Shown: positions 12,319-26,100 of the stretch, piece after piece | Numbering within the stretch: position 1 is the stretch's first letter | Layout of the letters: the number at the start of each line of letters is the position of its first letter | Assembly: GCA_022575985.1 (NCBI GenBank) | Contig: JAKSXM010000007.1 | Span: 13,456,501-13,520,500 of the forward strand | DNA from: Anagrus nilaparvatae | Lineage: Eukaryota; Arthropoda; Insecta; Hymenoptera; Mymaridae | Length of the DNA stretch: 64,000 bases | Reading direction: 5' to 3' | The notes under the pieces: model-generated | What the model saw: only the letters and a program-made list of their open reading frames with translations | What the model was told of the DNA's origin: nothing | Database searches by the model: none | Made by a program: the position numbers and the translations under genes

Positions 12319-14138
12319 ATGATTGGTGATTACGTCTTCTTACTGTTATGGCTTTGTACAGCAAATGGAAAAGAAGGTTAGTGTTTAAATTGAAAAATAA
12401 AAAAAAAATGTATTTATTTAAAAAAAAAAATAAAAATCAATTAGTTTCTACAGGTTTCTTTTGGCATATCAGTGATGTTCATTATGATCCAAATTATTTT
12501 AGTCAAATTAACAATGGTAAAGAAAATTCAAATAATTGCATTATATAATAATAATAATTCAGTGTAAAATAAAGTTTTTTTTCTTTCTTTTTTAATTAAG
12601 AAAATATTTCAAAGTAATATTTCTTTTCATCTTATGAATTATTTAGGCTGTGTGTGTGTTTTATTTTTTTGTCAAAAGAAAGTTGAGATAAAAATATTTG
12701 TAAATTTTTTTTTATTTATGTATTATTTAATACTTTACTGAACTTTGTACTACTCATTTTTATTTATCATGAATATTCAATTTTTTTGTTTTTATTTAAT
12801 TAATTTGATTATATTACTTATGTTTATTCATTTTTTTATTTAGTAAAAATTGGTACAGACTTGAAGTAAAAATATATTTTTCAATATAGTCGCTTGTTGA
12901 AATTTAGAGTATTTCAGTAAAATACATAAGGACTTGAAATCTTCAAACTATCTTAAATAAAATGTTAACAATAGAGCTTTAATTTTATTTTATGCTTGAG
13001 TATCGAGAAAATATTGTACAAAAGCTTTTTGAAAAAGTAGCATATTTATACTAGAATTACTTTGAAAAAAATATTGATTTTAAAAGTAAAATGTAGAATC
13101 CTAGATACAATTGTAAATAAAACTGAATTTTTGGAGATGAAAATGGTCCAGTAGGTAAAAAAACTGGTTTATAAATTTACAGCTAAATAACATGAAATAG
13201 ACGTGTGTATAAATTTGTGTAACTATGTACGTTAAACCCTCTACGTTTAATCCTATAAATTACTTCCAGGTATCATTATGATGGGGCAGTAAATATTCTG
13301 CACTTATAAGGGATAGTAAATAAGAAGAAGATTTCTGCAAATGTTCATATAAAAATTATATTTTTGTCATTTTCCCTCGCCTTAACTAGGCCCCCGCCAT
13401 ATTTCTGCCTAAAAACCTTCTAATTTTTCATTTGGCCCTGTTTGTAGTAAAAAAAGAAGATTTTGAGTATATTTACCAAAGTAACCCAAAAACACAAAAA
13501 TGGCTGCCAAAAATCAAGGATTTGACTTAGAAAGTTAAAATTTGCTGAAAGTACTTACTTTTAATTGTACTGTCGAATAAAAAAGTTTGGACCAATTTCT
13601 GCTATACTTTATTCCAACTTGAGCCCAGTTGGGGTGGAATCCCTTATATACAGATACTAAAAAATACAAAAATTAACTCAATAAATTTTAAAATTTGGCC
13701 CTAATAAATTTTATATTAAAAAATAAATAATTCATTTATTTAAAAAAATTATTTTTACAGAATGTCCAAATTCATTAAATCGTATAAATTTAAATTCAAG
13801 TGGAAAATTACCAACAGGTGGATATTTCGGTAGTTACAATTGTGATTCATCTATAATCCTAATTGAATCTGCAGCAAATAAAATAAAAAAAGAAAGTAAT
13901 AATATCGAATTTATAATATTCACAGGGTAAGCTTTTAAACTTGTATATATAATATAAAAAATATTTTAAATTTAATCTGATTTACTGCACCCATACTATA
14001 AAAATATTAATTAAAATAACGAAACCATGAGATATAAATTTTATTAAAAACAAAATATAATTTTAATAAATTACTTATTTTCGTCTATATATATAAAACA
14101 AAATTATATATACCAGTAAAATTAACAATCTAAAACAA

Positions 14139-14183
<45 letters not shown>

Positions 14184-17100
14184 CTGCATTTTATAAGAAA
14201 TACAAGATTTTGTGGTATAATTAATTTACGTTTTCTAAATGGGTTTCTTTTATGTAGTAGTGTTGGTTATATATAAAATAAACTCATCGTAATATAACAT
14301 CTGATGCGGTAAATGAGTCAAAAAAGGAATATATATATACTATATATATAAAAGATAAAAGTCGCATTTATGTGTAAAAGCATGCATTTTACCTATTTTA
14401 CCTATGTAATTAAAAAAGCTTTCATAAGATTTATAACAAACTTTCGACTAATTTAACAATTTTAATTTATATACGCTATTTTAATACAGAGTTTAAAATC
14501 ATGTAACATTTAATTATGTTTATATGAATTTGCATTTGATTGCGTTTTGTTAATCTACAGCGTCAGAAATTAAATTCACAGATCGATAAAAAAATATTTT
14601 TCTCTTGCCTCGAGCGAAAAAATTTGTTTTACTTTCAGTATATGTTTTTTAAAAAATAATTAATTAAAAACTAGAATTTTGAATTATAACATAACTTTTT
14701 ATAACTTTTTATTTATTAAAAAAATTTCAGTCGATATTTATGTCTCTTGACGTTTATATTTTTTTATTATTTTTGTTGATTACATAAAATATCGACGTAA
14801 ATTACCGAGGTTGAGTCAAAATTTTAAAAAGCTTCAGCACGAATCTAGTCCAATGCGATACTCTGGAATATGCAGTGTTTAGCAATCTGAAGTCTCGACG
14901 GACCACCTTAAGGAATTTGGACTGAATTCAAACGTAGAATCTTGCTTTTTTTTCCAAATACAAGCTGAATTTTCAATTTATTCAAAATGGCTCATAGTGA
15001 ATTTTTAATTCGCAGAACGAATTCCTGGTATCCCTAATTCTGTTTTTGTTAAATGAAATTCTTAATAAAATGTAAATTTTTTCCCCAAATTTTACCTTTT
15101 CTTTGTTATAGCAATTTAAATCCATATATAATGCCTACGGTATGAGCATATAACCATTATAATTTGCAAGATATAAAATAACCATTATAGAATGCAGAAA
15201 AAGAAATTAAAAATCATGATAGTATATAAAAATTAGGTATAAAATTATCTATTCAAGAGTATAATGATGGTAAAAATTATAAATTTTAATATAACTGACA
15301 TTTCGAGTATATTTCAACTCCTTATCAAAGCTAAAAGTACAATAAAAAATTTTCTAATAATATTAAAAAAATAAAATATGTAAAAAATTAGCAAATTGAA
15401 TATAAAAGGATAATCACACTTTAAATATTTTAGTATAAAGTCACGAAATAATTTCTCTATTGTCATGTATAAAGCTTAACATAAGTATATAAATATCACA
15501 TTTGTAGAAATAAATAATTCCTTTAAAAAATATTATGACTATATAACATTAGCTGAAATAATTTAATTCCACATTTTTTAAATCTTGCCCCTAGTCAAAT
15601 TTAAAGTCAAAAACATTTTTATATAACTATTTTCTTAATTCCGTGGTGTAAAAATATATTATAATTAAAAAATCAATAATACTGACATATTGTAAAAAAA
15701 TCTTGATAAAGCAAATTTAACAACTTATGAAAAGTAAAGAAAAGGATTGCCTAAAAGTACCTATATTTTTTGAACAGTAAGGTAACGCTAATTAAGATAA
15801 GCAGTAGCGCTATTTTTATCATAGAAACGTAATTAAGAGTCCTACACCCGCGCCATTTTGTTTTTCAAATTTTTTATTTCTTTTTCGTTTTTTTATTAAA
15901 TTAGAATTTTTTTTTTAATCTTATCAGAGTAGTCTCGCATTCTTTATTCAATTAAGAAAATTTTGGCATAAACACTTTTTTAATTTAATCAAAAATAAGG
16001 ACATGAGTTGGTGAGAAAAATTTTTTGTCGAAAAAAGTTGACTCAAAATTTTGGCATAAACACTTTTTTAATTTAATCAAAAATAAGGACATGAGTTGGT
16101 GAGAAAAATTTTTGTCGAAAAAAGTTGACTCAAAATTTTTCTCACCAACTCATGTCCTTATTTTTGATTAAATTAAAAAAGTGTTTATACCAAAATTTTC
16201 TTAATTGAATAAAGAATGCGAGACTACTCTGATAAGATTAAAAAAAAACTTCTTATTTAATAAAAAAACGAAAAAGAAATAAAAAATTTGAAAAACAAAA
16301 TGGCCCGGGTGTAGGACTCTTAAAAATTTTTATAATAATCAGAAATCGATAACATTTAAAACTATTTTATCCACTATTGAAAATTAAATAATATGATATA
16401 ACAATTCGGAGAAATTTAGAAAATTTTTGAATAATTTAAACTAATTGTTAAATCTAAAAAATAAATAAAACAATTACATGGATTTTCATACGAAGGAAAT
16501 AATTTCTGTGTATCTTTAATTTCATTAATAGCATTTTGCTGTAATTTTATATGAAAGATTTCACTGACTGACCTTTTATGAAAAAAAGGTTCTATGTCCA
16601 ATAATTCAAAATCCTTAAAATTAAACTCATGTCTAGTGTCAATGAAATGTTTAGTAACTACTGGATATTTTATATTACTTATTTGACTTTTATTGGTATT
16701 TTTGGCCTCATTCTTGGACTTATAGTTAGGTACTTCATCTTTTCTGTACTCAGGATTCTTATCACGCATTTTCTGACTAATTCTAATATTTTTACACGCA
16801 TTTTTGATAGCATTTTCTTTTTCTTCTATTTTAATAAATGAAGTGATACCTTTTTGATGTTCACAAATTCTTATTAATGTTTCACTTTTGCTAGTTCCAA
16901 CGTATGATACATCACAATCCTTACAATTAAATCTATATACTACGTTGGTCTGTATCTCTTTAGGAAATTTATCTTTACCTTTAATGACAAATTACCTAGT
17001 TGATTAACAATTTTAGGAATGGTAATAATATTGAATTTTCTTAGAATCCTAGAAATATCATAAATTCTACCTAAAAAGGAAATACATACTTTTCGCATTT

Positions 17101-20100
17101 TAGATATAAGATTTTTTCTAAAATCTATACTATAGCTGTTGTTATTATCATCAATGCCTAATGAAGCATTATTCCTGTATTTGATGGTATTTAACCTTTT
17201 TTTAAATAAGTAAGCTCTTAAAGTTAATGCACATGTCACATGTAATATTAACATAAGGGCGATCGTCAGATCTCAATTTCAATCTCAATTTCAATCTCAA
17301 TACTTAGCCTCCACTTCCACAACCCATAACACTCTCCATACTCCCAACCTTATATTATTTATAGTAATTTTACTTACGCTTAATTATTAATTATTAATGT
17401 TATTATTATTATTACTCACTTATAATTTTATCTAAATTCACCATTCTCATTTTTATCTTAAATATAATCAAAATTTAATAACTAATCTACTTTAAAATCA
17501 CACTAGCTTTGACAAATTATATTGTTTTTCTATTATTTTTCTATTATATCACAGTTCTTATTATAATATAAAATGTATATATTTTTCACTCTTTGTATAT
17601 ATTTACAATAAATAAAATATCAAATATCAAATATCAAATATCAAATATCAAATATCGTCAGAAATTTCTTGTTTTTTGAATCACCGAGAAGCCTTATTAA
17701 GGAAATTCTTTAAAACACTTTATTGCAAATTTGACAGAAAAAAACTATCGAAAATATAAAAGAGTAAAGTTAATTATTAACATAAGTCCTAAATAACGAA
17801 ATTCTAAGAAATAAAAGCCCTTAGCTATTGTCTTCAATTTTCCGCGGTACTATTATACAATCGAGAAAGGAAAAATTAAAGAATACGCCTAGAAATTTCC
17901 TACATTCTCCTTTTATAAATCAAAAAAATTATATTTTTTTTTCTATGTGAATTAAAGTCACCGAGGTCACTAATGTTCCAGTCGAATCTCGGTTTTGCGG
18001 TTCTTTTCGGCAACCAAGATGAGAAAAAATTTACTAATGACTTTTTGGGTCACTGATTATGAAAATAAAGATTTTTCTCGTGCGAAAATCGTCAAACCCA
18101 TTCAATTATTAAAAACTCCAATTTTCAAGGCAGTTTTTACAATATTTGAAAACCGTACCTCGTATAAAACAGGTTTTTAGATCTACTAATTTCAAAAATC
18201 TATCTTGTATAAAAAATGAGCTAAACACCCTTACATTAAAAAAACACCCTTAATTAAGGGTGATTGTTCTATACTCAAAAGTCATAACAAAATCTACGCT
18301 TCAATATTTTCTGGATCACTGATCTCTAGTTTTAGAATCTTGCACATGAAAAATTCTCAAAACTTGCTAATATTGAAAAACCATCTTTCAAAAAGAGTGC
18401 TTTTTCCTAATTGGAGAAAATAAGATCTTTTCTCAGTAGATCTTTTTTCATCTTGACTACCAAAAACAACCCCACCCCCTTTCGAGATGTTTCTTTAGTA
18501 TATTAAATTCAGTTTTAAAATTTTAAGAGAAGATTCAAGTTGCGTTTGTTAAATTTTTTCATCCAAAAGTATTTTAAAATATTACTTTTCATCTTTGAGG
18601 CATCACTAAATCAAACTGTTGTCAAAAAAAGAGTAATTTAATTTCAAGCAAATTTCCATAGCAAGAAATTTTATTAAAAAATAAATAATTATGTTTCGAT
18701 TGCAAACATTACGCAACGCAATTACTAACGTAATTTATGGATGAGCCTTTAAATTAGAAAAAATACTGCATATAATAATTATAGTGTTGCGTATTCTGTA
18801 GAATAAATATAATTGAAGTTAAATATACTGGTAATAGAAGCGCCCCAGGTTTCATTTGAGTAGGTTATCCTGGTGTTTTATATGGGCTCGATGAAACTAG
18901 TAGATCTAGCCTGAGGCTAAGTCTTTATTTATAGAAAGGAAAATTCGTCACGAAATAATAACTAAGTTACATGAGTTCAATTTTAACTTTATTAATTATA
19001 ACTAAATTTATCTGTCTAAGTCAACTAAGTGGGTTAACGAGTGTAAGTAACTATAAGTAATTGTTCTCTCTAATGAGTCTAGTTCAATTAACGAAGGTGT
19101 CTCTAATTATTTCTAAAAACCACGAGGTATAATTTTTTTACGTCATTACTAAACTTCGGTCTCACACTATCTCACTAGATCAGCTTCGGCAGAAATACAT
19201 CTGCGGGGTCCTATATCGTTTATGACGTTCATATAAAATATCGGATGTAGGTTTAATGTATAGTCATCAAATATGACTCATAAAACTCAACAATAGTGAA
19301 GCAGTAAATTTTAAGTAGTATAAACTATAATAGGTCATCCTTACCATATTTGATAAAATTGAATAGCAGTTTATTTATTATTATGTTCGAATTAGGTACC
19401 AACATACAATTGATTTTTAATCTAAAAATGACAAATTGTCTTTAAAACAATTAATATTTATTTTATAAATTCAATTTAATTATATAAAATAAAATCAAAA
19501 TTTCAGAGTTCATTAATATAAATAATTTAATAAATTATAAAAGTTATTTTAATTTACTATAAATTATAAAATTTAACGCTAATTTTAAATAACATAAAAC
19601 TTAAAAACAGAATTAAAATATATATATATATATATATGCAATAAAGTGACAATGTAACTAAAAACTTAACTTCTATATAATATACAAAACTTAAACAATT
19701 AATTTAATTATATTTAGTTAAATTTTCAAGTTTTCTATTATAATATAAAAACTTTCGAAAATAATAAATTATTTAAACTTTATTTTAAATATTTTAAACT
19801 TTTTTTTTTTTATAATTATTTTATTTTTTTTTAGAGATGTTTTAGCATATACAGATAAATTAAATATAAAACAAAGATTACAATACATGCAAAAATTAAT
19901 AAATTCGTTATCAAGTACTTTAACAACAAAATATGGTATTTTTCCATCAATTGGACATACAGAAATTGGCTTAACTTATTTATCAATATCAAATTTATGG
20001 AGAAATATTTTACCTAACGAAGCTTTAATTACTTTTAGAGAATGTAAGTTTTGACATTAAATTTTTTTTTTAATATAAATTTATTTAAATAATAATTAAT

Positions 20101-23100
20101 TTTTCAGATGGTTATTACACAGTTGAGTTAAAATTTAAAAAATATCAAATTATTTCATTAAACACAAATTTATGGTTAAACATGACTTTAATAAAAAATG
20201 TATTTAATGAAAATAATTTACAATTATATAAAAATTCATTAGAAGAAGATGCTGATAGACAATGGCAATGGTTTAAGGAAACTCTTGAAACTGCACGTAG
20301 AAAAACTAAAACAGTAAGTAAATCATAATTGATGAAATTTTATCACTTGTTAAAAATTTAAAAAGGTAAATAAAGTAAGTCGAAATATCCAAGTAAAAGT
20401 TTTGATGTTGTATTTTATCTAACTGACGTTTCGTCGAACCATGTCGACTTTATCAAAAAATTTCAATATAATATATAAATTCAAAAAAATAAATTATGTG
20501 ATAATTAAACAAGGTTTAAAATCAATATAATAAATTAACTTGATAATATTTTATAAAACAATAACAAATTATAAACTAACAAGAAAAATATTGACATAAT
20601 TATTTTTAATAAAAATCCATGGATTTTTAGTTAATTTATTTTAAACCTTGTTTAATTATGACATAATTCATATTTTTTTGAATTTATATATTATATTGAA
20701 ATTTTTTGATAAGATCGTCATGGTTCGACGAAACGTTAGCTAGATAAAATACAACATCAAAACTTTTACTTGGATAGATCGACTTACTTTATTTACCTTT
20801 TTAAATCATTTTTTGGTAATTTTAACACTCGATAATATATGTCTTCAAAGGAATAAATAATTTGATACGATTTTTAAGATTTAAAAAGTATTTATTTGAC
20901 GTTTCGCAGTTTCATTACAATCTTTTTAAAATAACTATAAATAATAATGTCTTATTATTGCAAAATAATAAATAATTAAATAAGTATACATTGGCAAAAT
21001 TTTAAATTATTAGATCATGAACCATATTTTTATAAATGAACCGTATCAGAAAACATACTAATTTCATTAACAAATAAGAAGATTCAAAAAATATTTTAAA
21101 CCATACCAATTTTCTCTCCAAAAAATGCCAAAATCGCAAAATAAAAATCGTCATTATCGACCTAATCTACCTTTTTATCTATAAATTTAGTTGTTTTGAA
21201 AAAGATGTTTACGGTTTTGTGTATACTTTTTTACAATAGCTTTTAATTTCTCAAAAATCATTAAAATAGTTGAAAAAATAATCACGACTTTCTGAAAAAA
21301 TAGTGATGAACACAAAAAGGCACATATAGTTTTAATAAATTGTTATGACGAATAATTACGTAATTAATCATAATCACAATATCTTTTCATTGTTATTAAA
21401 TTTTATAGACTAATTACCAAAAAATATAATCTAAAGACTTGGACTCTTATTATTAATGATTCCTAAAAATTGTAAGTTTTATACTTTTTTTAATTATTAT
21501 TTATAGTTATTTTGAAAAAGGCTTTCATGAAACAGCGAAACGTCAAAACACTATTTTACTCGTAAAAATCTAATCGAATTATTTATTCCTTTAAAGTAAG
21601 TAAATCAATTGTATTTAAAATTCACCCTTTAATTATAAAAATACTACAAAATGACACTTAAAAATGCATGAAAATTTAAAAAGTTTACTTTTAACTTTAT
21701 TTTTACACAAGAGAGAAAGATTATTTAGTTTTTAATACTTTAAAAGCCTTCTTGTTTTTAAAATAATATTTTTAGATTTTCTTTTTTGACACTCTTCGTC
21801 ACGAAATATCTCAAAATAATATTCCCGTCTTTTATAGTGCATGTACATAATATTAAAAATTTATTCAGTAAATAAGTATAACAAATATAGCATTAAAAAT
21901 AAATCAATGTAAGAAAATCTCTCAGGTTTCATAAATATTTTTTTTAATTTGAAAATTTAATGAGTTGAGATATTTTTTAATTTTTATGGATTTTATGTTA
22001 TTTGAAAGTAGATACTTTGAAAGCAAGAAAAGTTTTTAAAAAATAACAATTAAATAAACCTGATTCCAAAAGCCTGAACTTGCAATTCCCCAAAAATTCT
22101 GAAAATTTGGGTCATCGTATTTTTAATCATAGCTCAAGCCTCCAAAATCTAAACAGAACCCATATATATTCAATCCTATTTTTTTCTCTACCATAAAATA
22201 TTTTAAAAAAAATAATAATATTGTCTAAATATAAGTAGGTAAAATTAATGTTTATAATTTTGTACAGTGATATATATATATATATAAAATATTGTATATA
22301 CTTAAAGCCCACTCAACAAATAATGTTATAGCATTAAAATTTCTCCAATGTGCTCATCATCATGAGTTATTATACATACATAAATATAATAAATTATCCT
22401 ATAGCTTTTGGCAAAAGCGCATTTATGACCCTGCACGTCAACTCCATTAAACATAATAATTTAAAATATATATATATATATATATAATGTAAACAAGTTT
22501 AGTTTAATTATTAATTTTCATGTATACATAGAGACTATACCTGCTGATCTGTTATCTATATATTATGTATATAAATTTTATAATTAAAATTAATTTTTTT
22601 CAGATTTTTATAATTGGACATACGCCACCTGGTATTGATGATTATAACAGTGGTACACTAGGATTATTAAATGAATATAATAATAAATATTTAAATATTG
22701 TTAATGAATATTCACATATTATAAAAGGACAATTTTTTGGTCATTTACATACTGATTCTTTTAGAATTATTTATAACGAAGATAGTAAGCTTTTTTTTTT
22801 CAAAGTTACAGTTTTTTTTGGAAATATTTTTAATTTTGTAATTTTTAGGTAAACCAGTATCATGGATATTTATAACACCTAGTATTACACCGTATAATCC
22901 TAGAGGACCAAATAATCCAGGTTTAAGATTATATCAATTTGATAGTAACACTGGAAAAGTAATTTAATTTTTAAATATTTATATTCATTTTTATGTTAAA
23001 TTTTTAATTATTTATTCATTTGAAGAAAAAAATATTGACAGTGGTTTTAAGTACATATGCTGTAAATAAAGTTTACATAAACCCCTTTTAGGCCTCTAAA

Positions 23101-26100
23101 AACCAAAAAGCACGTATTTCCCGGCAGCTGCAAAGCTTATAAGAAATTTTTTCTCGCCACTAAAGAAACAAAACGTGTACGACCCTTGCTCATAAATAAT
23201 GGTAAATTTAACCAAAAATTAGTAAATAGTACTAAAAAAATTGAGATTTTAATTTTATAAACAAATTTTAACAAAACTTAATTTAGTAAAAAAAAACATA
23301 ATTTAACTAATTTTTTGTACACGAGCAAAATTAAATCTAAGCCAATTGAATCAAAACTTGAAGTAACAACCGAGTTCTGACTTTAACTACATTTAATAAA
23401 CTTACCATGCAGTTATTAATAGACTTATAAACCTCAGGCATATAATATAAGATGAATGAAAAACTTAGATGCATGCATACAATTCACTAGAAAGTACTGT
23501 AAACCCACATTATATGTCAAAAATATATAGCATACTCAAAAGCTGCAAAACATTTATAAACGTATAAACTCTAAAAACCAACATGTATAAATATGTTAAA
23601 AGCCATAAAATATATACCACATTGCATAAATACCCTTGAAATTTTACATTATATAAACTGCACATATACTGGACGATCATTTTTTATGGGATACATGGAA
23701 AATTTTAAGCCTGTGGATATAATAGTAATTTATTTAATAAAAGTGTTCTTGTGTTTTTTTTATATATAAAATATTTTGGGGATAGTTGAATCAATGACCT
23801 TTTAAAAAGCTCACATAAATTTACTTTAAAAATGCATTTCTGTTTTCAATTTAAAAATTTTTTAATTTTATTTAATTTTAATAAATTTTATTTTTTGTTT
23901 TAGATCATTGATTACGCTCAATATTATTTAAATTTAATAGATTCTAATGAAAATAAAATTGCAAAATGGCAGATTGAATATGTTTTTAAAAAATATTACA
24001 ATGTACCAGAAATATCAGCTGTGAGCCTTGATGATTTAGCAAATAGGATTACTGATCTCAGTGATAAAGTTTTTATAAGGTAAATTTTTTAAATTTTAAT
24101 TACTGTTCTGTTTAAATTGGAAAGTGAAATTTCCTAAACAATACCTAGAAAATACATGGTAGATTTTGCTTGGAACTCGCTTTGGTGTAAATATTCAAGC
24201 CAACAAATCTTAATATTAATTAAAAATAATAAAAATTAACTACAGCCCTTTCTAGAACTAATAAATTTTTTTTAATTCCTTGTGCTTTTATTATACCAAA
24301 GACTATGGTTAAAGCACACAAGATTAAAAAAAATTAATCAGACCCAAAAAGGGCTTATCAGTTAAAAATGAGCCTCTAAAAAAATTAAAATACATTAAAA
24401 AAGGAAAAATTACCCTGGTTACATTCAATATTATAATTTTCTAGAACAGCATAGTAAAGCTTTCGGAAAATAATAATTCAATAATTCAATAATTTTTTCT
24501 GCTAAATTAAAAAATATAGTTATTTAAAAAAATTTTTTTTATTACGTCGTAAAATAAAATATAATAAAAATTTATGTTATATTGAAGTACCTAATTTTTT
24601 TAGTATTGGATATTTTTTATAATGTAGAAACTCGGTATACGTTCAAGGTATACGTATGAATTTAATTTAAAATTTGAAGAGGTAGTTTTTTTACTGTAAC
24701 TCAACACCTCAGCGAATTTTCAAAAACAATAAAAATTCATTGTTGTGTAGTCGTGAAGCCTTATTTTGTAGACACTTTTTTTATCGAATGGCCCATAAAT
24801 TTTCCAACAAGTGGAAAATACGTTTTGGATCGGTAAATACAAATATGAACTTTGTTTTTACCAAAAACAATCCACTTGCCCATTATAGGAATTATCAGGT
24901 CATATTAAGGATTTTTAAAGATTTTTATCTGGTACTTATGCTGCCCTACAGATTAAAAACCTCCCTATATCAACATTTTAACGATTTCAAGTTATTAAGA
25001 TAAACGTGTTTCAATTGATTTAATAATGTTATTCAATAGTTAAAAAAAAATTAAACACGTTTTTGTACTTATTTGGATACGCTCTTTTCTTTGGTGAAAA
25101 AATTTTTTTTGATTTTCCATCCCTTATATGAAAAACTGTAGATAGGCTAAAAAATTATCCCTAGATGTTGAAAATACACTAGAGCCTCCATATGCATATG
25201 AGCAATTTAACACATTGTTGATCCTACGCACATGAGCTATTTCTGGTGTATTGTACTAGTGCTGTTTAGGTACATAACATAATAAAAACCTCTATATCTT
25301 CAAAAAAAGTATATATCAGCCATTTTTTAGTGTATTATTTTTTTAAAAGTGTAAAATTTTTATCGATACATAAGACCATGCAGATGAGCCATGCTATTTT
25401 GCAAATTGCAAGAGATAAGAAAAATTTTTTTGCACCATTTGAAATATAATTTCATAATGATTAAACCCATATAAAAAATTCATTTTTAATAAAAATGTAG
25501 ATAGTGAGGTTTTTAATTTGTAGGGTAGTATGTTTTTTGGGCCAATAAATGATATCTGTTTTTACCTAAATTTCTCCAATTACCTATATTTACAAATGTT
25601 TTACAAATCAAAAAAATAACTTAACATCGTTTGTTTTGATAAATATGCTATTTAAGTTGAAAACGAATATCACATTCGTATTTAGTAAACCAAAAACGCA
25701 GGACTAATTAAGAATATTCCCTTTAAATATTTGTTAAATATCGTCAAATAAATTTGATTAAACAAAATATACTATAAATTTAAGTATCTAAAAATGTCGC
25801 TCAGATTACTATTAAAATTATGAATCGCTTAAATAGTCCGAAGCCCCTACATTATTTTGTTTATTCAATAAATCGAAGTTCTACAGTATAATCCACGAAA
25901 ATAAAATTTTTAAAAACAATAATCAGACTTCTTTACTTCATTATTTGTAACCCATAAATTTAATGTTTATTTCTCAGATATTCCATATTGATAAATTTTT
26001 ATATTGAAAAAATAATTTTTTAAAATAAATAAAAATTTTAAAAAATGGGTTAAATATTACTTACTTTTCTTACAGCAGATAATAAAATTTAAAATTATTG

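Larger units (their letters stand above)
20313..21607. mobile_element. Composite insertion in intron 5 with 13-bp flanking duplication
   Basis: The 13-mer AGTAAGTAAATCA occurs at 20313-20325, where it contains the splice donor of exon 5, and again at 21595-21607. The 1.27 kb between them consists of two fold-back elements (20357-20805 and 20847-21593). The simplest reading is an insertion that duplicated the donor, so a second GTAAGT now lies at 21596. The insertion mechanism is unknown. Variable-length duplications are known for Penelope-like elements, whose terminal motifs these elements resemble (inference). Confidence 0.55.
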
